11,297 nt of DNA. Source: CAZHZT01 sp964537285. GTDB lineage: Bacteria; Bacteroidota; Bacteroidia; Chitinophagales; Saprospiraceae. Below, in pieces: positions 6,045 through 11,297 of the stretch. The first letter of the stretch is position 1, and every line of letters starts with the position of its first letter. The translations under genes were made by a program, and so were the position numbers. Where the stretch lies: contig CAZHZT010000160.1 of NCBI GenBank assembly GCA_964537285.1, forward strand, positions 1 to 11,297, given 5' to 3'. Under the pieces are notes generated by a model. That model did not search any database. It saw only the letters and a program-made list of their open reading frames with translations, and was not told where the DNA came from.

Positions 6045-8576
6045 TTACTGCTTCACGAAGGAAACAACTATGATTTCTTCTGTTTCTTCAAACTTTATTT
6101 TCATCCAATACATGCCCTTCGCTAAGTTGTGCAGGTTGATTTCAAAATTGGACTGATTAAGGTTTGAACTATCTTTGCTATCCAAAATTCTTCCATAAAT
6201 ATCCAGAATTTCTATTTGATCTATCTTGTTCGTTGTATTCACTGTAATTCGATCCTGAGCAGGATTTGGGAACAAAACCACACTATTGTGCCCACTTGAA
6301 GAATTTATTAAATTATTGATAACAAAAGGCAATGGATCAGAGCTGGAAATACAGCCATTGAAATCCATTACTTCAACCCTATATTCTCCATTTTCCTGAG
6401 GAACATAAAAGGCATCTTCTGCCCCCGGGATGATTTCATTATCCTTAAACCATTGGTATGACATGGCTGAGCTTGAAAAAATAGTGTCTCCTGAAACGCT
6501 TAATTCGGGTGGGGTTACATCAAAAACACTTACTGAAAAATCAGCATTACTGTAACATCCAAATATGGACGTCACCGCCAAATGATAAATGCCCGCAGAA
6601 AAAACTTCCAAAAAAGAGGTGTCAGAAAGTATATTGCCATTACTGTCCATCCAGGTCCAGATGGAATCGGTGTTACTCTCATCAAGGATTAACAAACCAC
6701 TTTCTCCGGGGCAAAACGGAATATTTTGTTCAGTAACTGCTGTAGAAGGTGGTAGAATGCCAGTTATCTCAGCTGTATCCGATTGTATAGAACATCCTTG
6801 GGGAGTAGTGAAAAACAGATAGTAAGATCCCGCTTCAAATACTTCGATTTCGGAAGCGTTCATTGGAAAAACGACCCCATCTTTGTACCATTCATAATCC
6901 GCCATTCCTTCGGGCCCCTGAATCAGGGCACTCTCGCCTTCACACAAGTAATTTGGGTATTGTAAAGGCACTACCGGATCGTCTTCAAATAACGTTATAG
7001 TTGTGAGCGGAGAGGAAAAAGAACAAGCACTTAATGAAACAGTCAGATGATAATTACCGGGATCACCTACAAAAACCTCGCTGGCGTCTGAAATTAAACT
7101 ACCATTGAGATACCATGCATAACTGTCGGCAACGATTGGGCTTGCAAATAAAACCAGCTCATTTGGACATAAGAAGTACTCGTCCGGCCAGTCACTAAAT
7201 TCCGGCGCCTCCTGCAGATCCAACTGAAATGGTAAAGATTGTCCTGTACAAAAGTTATTTGCTGCTTCTATCTCCAAAGTGTAAATTCCAGGGGAATTAA
7301 CTACAAGGACATTTGTGTCAACCCCGTTCAATAAAGTATCATTTTTAAACCAGAAGAATTGGGAAGCATTGGCATCTGTACTCAAAACCGTACTTTCCCC
7401 TTCGCAAATTGTATTTCCGGTGCTGGAGCTTATTTCCGGAGCTTCAACAGTAGGAGGGAGGATGGTGTCGAGCTGAATGCTATCAGCACTCAGAATAAAA
7501 AGCCCCCCATTGATATCTGATGCAAGGATGAGTCCTGAGGGCAAAAAGGGATAAACACCCCAGCAACCGAAGTAACCATTGTAGTCGTCATTGGTAGGAT
7601 GCGTGTCATAATAGGCAATACGTTGAGGATCTAAAGGGTCGCTGAAGTCATAAATTTGAACACCATCTTCATAGTAGGAGACAATCAGGTAATCGCCCCG
7701 GAAAAAAGGGTTGTGAGGAGTGGCTCCCAGATGTTGAGGAGCTTCCAAAGGCTCTTTAAAAGTAAGCTTCGTTTCAATATTGTTCTGATTCAATTCCGAC
7801 AGATCGACGACAGAGAGAGGCAGTCCGGTTGGTACTTCCTCTGCAAAAACGGCATAGGGACGATTATCCATGGCCCAACTACTGTGATTGTAACCCGATG
7901 AACCTACAGAAGCAATGGCTTGTGGGTTTTGAGGATCTTTTACATCCCAAACATAAAAACCATTGTAAGCGTGCGAACCAAATGCAGTATCATTTCGAAC
8001 ATATATGTCGTGTACATATCCTCCCGGAGAGAGGTTTACAGAAGCCAATAAGGTAGGATTATCCGGGTCGGTATCAATGTCTAAAATGATTACTCCATTG
8101 CTTTGGGTATTACTTCCCACCACATACAATCGCCCATTATCTACGAAAATGTTATGAGCACGACTAAAAAAGTCTGTACTCTGATAAGTTTTTGTAACGG
8201 AGTTGGGCAAATCGCTCAGGTCAAAGATCATTAGCCCCTCCCCGCAGCCGTCACAAATGGAATAAGCTCTGTTGCGATAGGTTTTCATGTCCCTCCATGT
8301 GGTGACATTTCCTCCCGGAAAAGAATTTACTTCCACCGGATTTTCAGGGTCATTCAAATCAAAAAAATGCACTTTGGCTGCGGAGCCCAGGATGGCATAT
8401 TCCCGGCCTTCACAATCTACGTACCCCCATATATCATTAAATTCCCTGGTGCCGGCAGTGGGCAAGGTATCCGGGTCCCATTGTGCAATTAAGCTCATGT
8501 TGAGCGACTGCTGGGCCAGGGTAAAGGAAGAAGCAGCTAAAAATAACACTATAAAAGGTAAAAACTTTTTCATCAT
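6045..8576 (-). CDS. Secreted choice-of-anchor-B-like protein with Ig repeats and T9SS tail
   Basis: An 843-residue protein exported by Sec (signal peptide about 1-22, MMKKFLPF...LAQQ) and then by the Type IX system. Residues about 25-365 form a repeat domain of the choice-of-anchor-B/LVIVD type. Strand units such as VHFFDLNDPENPVEV, GVIILDIDTDPDNP, FYVWDVKDPQNPQAI and VQIYDFSDPLDPQRI resemble blades of a beta-propeller. Conserved-looking His residues occur at H141, H189, H202 and H231. Five Ig/PKD-like repeats follow at about 388-455, 469-530, 545-605, 621-685 and 690-753. Each has a Trp/Tyr strand (for example FFWFKND, YEWYKDG, YQWFKDN), and most also have a Cys pair. The last 75 or so residues (VVLFPNPAQDRITV ... 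LAKGMYWMKI ... VVSFVKQ) are a standard Por-type sorting domain. It is probably surface-attached or released; the ligand is unknown. Confidence 0.88.
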   Translation of the reverse strand: MMKKFLPFIVLFLAASSFTLAQQSLNMSLIAQWDPDTLPTAGTREFNDIWGYVDCEGREYAILGSAAKVHFFDLNDPENPVEVNSFPGGNVTTWRDMKTYRNRAYSICDGCGEGLMIFDLSDLPNSVTKTYQSTDFFSRAHNIFVDNGRLYVVGSNTQSNGVIILDIDTDPDNPTLLASVNLSPGGYVHDIYVRNDTAFGSHAYNGFYVWDVKDPQNPQAIASVGSSGYNHSSWAMDNRPYAVFAEEVPTGLPLSVVDLSELNQNNIETKLTFKEPLEAPQHLGATPHNPFFRGDYLIVSYYEDGVQIYDFSDPLDPQRIAYYDTHPTNDDYNGYFGCWGVYPFLPSGLILASDINGGLFILSADSIQLDTILPPTVEAPEISSSTGNTICEGESTVLSTDANASQFFWFKNDTLLNGVDTNVLVVNSPGIYTLEIEAANNFCTGQSLPFQLDLQEAPEFSDWPDEYFLCPNELVLFASPIVADSYAWYLNGSLISDASEVFVGDPGNYHLTVSLSACSFSSPLTTITLFEDDPVVPLQYPNYLCEGESALIQGPEGMADYEWYKDGVVFPMNASEIEVFEAGSYYLFFTTPQGCSIQSDTAEITGILPPSTAVTEQNIPFCPGESGLLILDESNTDSIWTWMDSNGNILSDTSFLEVFSAGIYHLAVTSIFGCYSNADFSVSVFDVTPPELSVSGDTIFSSSAMSYQWFKDNEIIPGAEDAFYVPQENGEYRVEVMDFNGCISSSDPLPFVINNLINSSSGHNSVVLFPNPAQDRITVNTTNKIDQIEILDIYGRILDSKDSSNLNQSNFEINLHNLAKGMYWMKIKFEETEEIIVVSFVKQ

Positions 8577-8626
8577 TGTTCGTTTTAAATTTACACCGAA
8601 ATTAATAAAAATTTCTTTTCTTTAGC

Positions 8627-8658
8627 TTTCAAGTTTTTAGCGGAGGGCTTTACTTTTG
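8627..8658 (+). promoter_or_regulatory. Bacteroidota-type promoter of scoAB
   Basis: TACTTTTG at 8651-8658 matches the -7 consensus TAnnTTTG exactly. TTTC at 8627-8630 lies 20 bases upstream, close to the TTTG-N19 arrangement of Bacteroidota primary promoters. Transcription would start near 8664, leaving a leader of about 35 bases before the ATG at 8699. Confidence 0.55.
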
Positions 8659-8698
8659 AGCACCTCCTACCTTTTACGCTTAATCTAAATCTTACACT

Positions 8699-9397
8699 AT
8701 GAATAAAGTAGTAGCAAATGCACACGAAGCTATTCAGGGAATTGAGAGTGGAATGACGCTCATGCTTGGCGGCTTCGGTCTTTGTGGTATTCCTGAGAAT
8801 TGTATTGCCGCCCTTACAGAAAAAGAGATTTATGACCTAACCTGTATTTCAAACAATGCAGGAGTAGATGATTTTGGCCTGGGATTGCTTCTTCAAAAGC
8901 GACAGATCAAGAAAATGATCTCTTCTTATGTGGGTGAAAATGCCGAGTTTGAACGTCAAATGCTGACTGGAGAGCTGGAAGTGGAATTGATTCCTCAGGG
9001 TACACTGGCAGCTCGTTGTTATGCCACAGGGGCAGGTATCCCGGCTTTTTATACACCGGCAGGCTTTGGCACCGAAGTCGCTGAAGGCAAAGATATTCGC
9101 TATTTCGACGGCAAGCCATTCGTTATGGAACGCTCTTTCGAAGCTGAATTTGCTATCGTAAAAGCTTGGAAAGGCGATCATTATGGCAACCTGCTCTACA
9201 AAGGAACCGCCCGGAATTTTAATCCGGCTATGGCTATGGGGGGAAAGATCACTATCGCTGAGGTGGAAGAACTGGTAGAACCCGGAGAGTTAGATCCCAA
9301 CTTCATTCATACTCCGGGCATTTTTGTCCAGCGAATTTTTCAGGGAGAACGTTTTGAAAAACGCATTGAAAAACGAACGCTTAGGGAGCGGGTTTAG
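8699..9397 (+). CDS. scoA: Succinyl-CoA:3-ketoacid CoA-transferase subunit A
   Basis: Alpha subunit of a class I CoA-transferase that moves CoA from succinyl-CoA to acetoacetate, linking ketone-body, leucine or poly-hydroxybutyrate breakdown to acetyl-CoA. The 232-residue length is normal for the stand-alone subunit. The N-terminal glycine-rich CoA-binding loop is clear (G24-G-F-G-L-C-G-I-P32). It is followed by the SCOT-type segments YVGENAEFERQ, ELELIPQGTLA-like residues around 97-107, GIPAFYTPAGFGT and HTPGIFVQRI. These fit ScoA better than the acetate CoA-transferase AtoD, although substrate preference cannot be read from sequence with certainty. It is followed 65 bases later by scoB, which supplies the catalytic Glu. 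The leader carries a good promoter and no Shine-Dalgarno site. Confidence 0.95.
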   Translation: MNKVVANAHEAIQGIESGMTLMLGGFGLCGIPENCIAALTEKEIYDLTCISNNAGVDDFGLGLLLQKRQIKKMISSYVGENAEFERQMLTGELEVELIPQGTLAARCYATGAGIPAFYTPAGFGTEVAEGKDIRYFDGKPFVMERSFEAEFAIVKAWKGDHYGNLLYKGTARNFNPAMAMGGKITIAEVEELVEPGELDPNFIHTPGIFVQRIFQGERFEKRIEKRTLRERV

Positions 9398-9402
9398 AAG
9401 GT

Positions 9403-9428
9403 TGGAATTTATGAAGTTCCATTTTTTT
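9403..9428 (+). terminator. Hairpin plus T-run between scoA and scoB
   Basis: TGGAATTT (9403-9410) pairs with AAGTTCCA (9414-9421) over 8 bp with one G-T pair and a 3-base loop. It is followed directly by seven T at 9422-9428. This has the form of a weak intrinsic terminator, placed within an operon whose two products form one enzyme. It could be a partial terminator or an RNA-stability element. Confidence 0.4.
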
Positions 9429-9462
9429 ACAATTTCTGTCGAAGGACTAAATAAACTAAAAC

Positions 9463-10116
9463 ATGTTAGATAAAAACGGTATTGCCAAAAGAATAGCCAA
9501 AGAACTTCACGATGGTTGGTATGTTAACCTGGGGATTGGCATTCCCACCCTGATTGCTAACCATGTGCCAGAAGGCATACAAGTGACCTTTCAGTCTGAA
9601 AATGGCATTTTAGGTATGGGGCCTTTTCCTTATGAAGATGAAGTAGATCCCGATCTGATCAATGCGGGGAAGCAAACCATCACTGCTTTGCCCGGGGCTG
9701 CTATATTTGATTCTGCGACCAGCTTCGCCATGATTCGTGGTCAACATATCCAGATGACTGTCCTGGGAGCTATGGAAGTATCTGATAATGGAGATATTGC
9801 CAACTGGAAAATCCCGGGTAAAATGGTTAAAGGCATGGGAGGAGCAATGGATCTTGTAGCCGCTGCGGACAATATCATTGTGGCAATGATGCATACCAAT
9901 AAGCGCGGAGAATCCAAGTTGCTGCGGAAGTGTACCTTGCCACTCACCGGTGTGCGTTGCGTTAGAAGAATAGTGACGAATATGGCGGTACTGGATGTTT
10001 GCCCGGATGGGTTTAAATTAATCGAAAGAGCACCCGGCGTATCTGTGGATCAAATCAAAGAAGCTACAGAGGGGCGGTTAGTTGTGGAGGGAGAGGTGCC
10101 TGAAATGATCGTCTGA
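9463..10116 (+). CDS. scoB: Succinyl-CoA:3-ketoacid CoA-transferase subunit B
   Basis: Beta subunit of the same CoA-transferase, carrying the catalytic glutamate that forms the glutamyl-CoA thioester. The signature S45-E46-N47-G48-ILGMGP is intact, with E46 the predicted nucleophile. NLGIGIPTLIANHVP near residues 22-36, GAAIFDSATSFAMIRGQHIQMTVLGAMEVS, and IPGKMVKGMGGAMDLV are all standard for the family. Length (217 residues) is normal. It should assemble with ScoA into a heterotetramer in the cytoplasm. The ATG is preceded by an A-rich ACTAAAAC stretch. There is no promoter-like box in the 65-base gap from scoA, so co-transcription from 8651 is expected. The TGA stop is followed after 15 bases by a 31-bp inverted repeat. 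Confidence 0.95.
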   Translation: MLDKNGIAKRIAKELHDGWYVNLGIGIPTLIANHVPEGIQVTFQSENGILGMGPFPYEDEVDPDLINAGKQTITALPGAAIFDSATSFAMIRGQHIQMTVLGAMEVSDNGDIANWKIPGKMVKGMGGAMDLVAAADNIIVAMMHTNKRGESKLLRKCTLPLTGVRCVRRIVTNMAVLDVCPDGFKLIERAPGVSVDQIKEATEGRLVVEGEVPEMIV

Positions 10117-10131
10117 GCTGATTTTTGATTA

Positions 10132-10215
10132 TGATTCGGATGCGAAAAGCAAGGGCTGCCTCCCGAGCCAAACGAATTACTCATGAGGCAGCCCTTGCTT
10201 TTCGCATCCGAATCA
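10132..10215. repeat. Perfect 31-bp inverted repeat downstream of scoB
   Basis: Bases 10132-10162 and 10185-10215 are exact reverse complements over 31 bp with a 22-base loop. This is much longer than an ordinary terminator. The inner part (AAAAGCAAGGGCTGCCTC with its complement) could itself stop transcription from either side. The segment TCATGAGGCAGCC (10181-10193) has an exact inverted copy at 11114-11126. Its likely everyday effect is to end scoAB transcription; its origin may be a mobile palindromic element. Confidence 0.75.
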
Positions 10216-10288
10216 GACAAATAAATGCCTACTGAGGCAATTATTCTATTGCTTTACCTTTGAATTCGTTATATTTTTTTAAAATTAG

Positions 10289-10319
10289 TTTCAAAATTAA
10301 ATTTTTTTAATTATTTTTG
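10289..10319 (+). promoter_or_regulatory. Bacteroidota-type promoter for the SPOR protein gene
   Basis: TATTTTTG at 10312-10319 matches TAnnTTTG exactly, and TTTC at 10289-10292 lies exactly 19 bases upstream, the preferred spacing for the -33 TTTG box. The surroundings are very AT-rich, which raises the chance of coincidence. Predicted start of transcription is near 10325. Confidence 0.55.
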
Positions 10320-10324
10320 TTTAC

Positions 10325-10443
10325 AACTTATTTTGCTAGACTGCCGCAAACAGACCACTTACGCAATAGCTTCTAAGTGTTCCGTTAAGGTATATACTAA
10401 GCAGAAACTAGTGAACGTTATTTACCTAACAAATTTAATTCTG
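10325..10443 (+). other. Leader of the SPOR protein gene
   Basis: About 119 bases separate the predicted transcription start from the ATG at 10444. The reading frame stays open upstream to a TTG at 10333. The extra 37 residues resemble no signal sequence and precede a clear signal peptide, so they are better read as untranslated leader. I see no riboswitch-like fold or strong hairpin here. Confidence 0.35.
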
Positions 10444-11085
10444 ATGCAAAGTAAAGTTTTTATAACCTCTATTAGTTTATTCCTTTTCGCTTGTATGGCA
10501 TTTTCTCTACAAGCACAGGTAGAGCAATTATCAAAGAGCGAAGAAAAAAAATGGAAAGACCAAGCGAAGGAGTACAAAAAAAATCCGGCAGCTCTGAAAG
10601 CTCTGGTGGATGAAAAAGAAACCTTGAGAAGAGAAAATCTTGAACTGGAAGATCGCCTGGATCTTGCAGAATCCGAAGTAGAGCAAAAAGATGAAGTAAT
10701 TGCTCAGCTGCGTCGCGAAGTGGCTTCGCTTAATGACGAAATTGAGTCCGTAACTTCTATGCTGGATGATGAACCAACCACACCAGTTCAACCGGATACT
10801 GATTTCGAAATCGATCAAGGTCAGGAAATGCTTGATGGCGTAGTCTTTAAAGTACAAATCGGAGCCTATGCTGAACGAAGAATTGACGAGGATCTGGATA
10901 CTTCCGCTGACTTTGGCCTGGAAGATCAAGGGGGGCTCCAAAAGATCGTTATCGGGCAGTTCAGAGATATTTACAAAGCAGAACAATTACGTGATAACTT
11001 AATAGCTATGGGGCTTAAAGATGCTTGGGTTGTGGCTTATCGTGACGGCCGGCGCATCTCCGTAAAAGAGGCCCTTGGTGGGTAA
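10444..11085 (+). CDS. Secreted coiled-coil protein with C-terminal SPOR domain
   Basis: A 213-residue protein. ATG 10444 is chosen because it starts a clean signal peptide (MQSK, hydrophobic core to about residue 20, probable cleavage after A24 in SLQAQ). Cys17 in LFAC could be read as a lipobox, but the hydrophobic stretch continues past it, so ordinary cleavage is favoured. Residues about 29-53 are Lys/Glu-rich (KKWKDQAKEYKKNPAALKAL). Residues 55-108 form a long heptad coiled coil, followed by an acidic Pro/Thr linker. Residues about 133-210 (VFKVQIGAYAE ... KIVIGQFRDIYKAEQLRDNL ... DAWVVAYRDGRRISV) are a SPOR domain, which in known cases binds denuded glycan strands of peptidoglycan at division sites. 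A periplasmic cell-wall or division role is inferred. Similar Bacteroidota proteins have been mislabelled ezrin/radixin/moesin because of the coiled coil. Confidence 0.85.
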   Translation: MQSKVFITSISLFLFACMAFSLQAQVEQLSKSEEKKWKDQAKEYKKNPAALKALVDEKETLRRENLELEDRLDLAESEVEQKDEVIAQLRREVASLNDEIESVTSMLDDEPTTPVQPDTDFEIDQGQEMLDGVVFKVQIGAYAERRIDEDLDTSADFGLEDQGGLQKIVIGQFRDIYKAEQLRDNLIAMGLKDAWVVAYRDGRRISVKEALGG

Positions 11086-11113
11086 TAATCAGGTTAAAAT
11101 TTAAAGACAAAGA

Positions 11114-11126
11114 GGCTGCCTCATGA
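11114..11126. repeat. 13-bp block shared with the 10132-10215 palindrome
   Basis: GGCTGCCTCATGA is the exact reverse complement of 10181-10193. Together with the preceding AAAGA it resembles, from memory, the AAAGAGGCTGTCTCA-type ends of some IS elements in Bacteroidota. No second end or transposase is visible before the window stops. Confidence 0.45.
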
Positions 11127-11157
11127 AAGTATATTTGTCGCGATCGGCAGGATATTT

Positions 11158-11194
11158 TCTTTTTTGAAATTTTTACTAAAAATTTCAAAAAAGA
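11158..11194. terminator. AT-rich 17-bp hairpin after the SPOR gene
   Basis: Bases 11158-11174 and 11178-11194 are perfect reverse complements (17 bp) around an ACT loop, about 70 bases after the stop of the SPOR gene. The T-runs lie inside the stem. This is a plausible but not classical bidirectional terminator; it may be the outer part of the repeat that follows. Confidence 0.5.
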
Positions 11195-11297
11195 TTCTAG
11201 ATGATTTCATTTGGTCGAAATTAATTTGGGAAGTCCTTAAATCAGGCCGTTAGGCCTGCCTGATCGTAGCCCTGGGTTCTCCCAGGGTTATAAGATA
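11195..11297. repeat. Second, truncated copy of the REP-like repeat
   Basis: Starts with the 21-base block shared with 5777-5797 (two mismatches). It then carries a nested palindrome ATCAGGC...GCCTGAT (11241-11264) that contains the 12-mer shared in inverted form with 5816-5827. GTAG (11266-11269) follows, abutting a perfect hairpin CCCTGGG-TTCT-CCCAGGG at 11270-11287. GTAG directly 5' of a hairpin is the hallmark of REP elements. The window ends inside or just after this unit. Confidence 0.55.

Noticed and set aside
8287..8625. 112-residue + strand frame over the start of the surface-protein gene
   Set aside because: It is antisense to the signal peptide and first domain of a clear gene and resembles nothing.
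10333..10443. Upstream TTG start for the SPOR protein
   Set aside because: It would place 37 mostly polar residues before an obvious signal peptide; ATG 10444 explains the sequence better.
10325..10443. tRNA or riboswitch in the leader before the SPOR gene
   Set aside because: No cloverleaf, T-loop motif or conserved aptamer pattern could be found.
10531..10986. 151-residue minus-strand frame opposite the SPOR gene
   Set aside because: A shadow of the coiled-coil region; the Phe/Ile-rich translation is the complement of Glu/Lys/Asp codons.

Overview
The window looks like a chromosomal segment from a member of the Bacteroidota, plausibly a Saprospiria-type lineage. The supporting signs are a secreted protein with a Type IX secretion (Por/T9SS) C-terminal sorting domain, a type III glutamine synthetase, promoter boxes of the Bacteroidota form TAnnTTTG, start codons preceded by A-rich sequence instead of Shine-Dalgarno sites, and AT-rich spacers full of palindromes. 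The class-level guess rests on general resemblance only.

Layout, left to right. Bases 1-256 hold no gene but three successive inverted repeats. A UbiA-family polyprenyltransferase gene (257-1144, +) converges on a gene for a secreted helix-hairpin-helix protein with a probable outer-membrane barrel (1260-3362, -). The gap between them is a heptanucleotide repeat that reverses orientation and forms a large hairpin. Diverging from the second gene is glnN, type III glutamine synthetase (3492-5681, +), which ends in a strong hairpin terminator. glnN converges on a long secreted multidomain protein (6045-8576, -: choice-of-anchor-B/LVIVD-type N-terminal domain, five Ig-like repeats, T9SS tail). 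The gap between these two holds a REP-like three-way-junction repeat. Then come scoA and scoB (8699-9397 and 9463-10116, +), the two subunits of a succinyl-CoA:3-ketoacid CoA-transferase. A perfect 31-bp inverted repeat follows, then a secreted coiled-coil/SPOR-domain protein (10444-11085, +). The right edge carries another AT-rich hairpin and a second, cut-off copy of the REP-like element.

The genes are mostly unrelated housekeeping or envelope functions: quinone prenylation, nitrogen assimilation, ketone-body/acetoacetate metabolism, surface and secreted proteins, and peptidoglycan binding. Only scoA-scoB is clearly an operon. I see no defence system, CRISPR array, prophage, tRNA, rRNA or intact transposase gene. 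The unusual content lies between the genes: a dense set of palindromic elements, some sharing sequence with each other. No new multi-gene system is evident.
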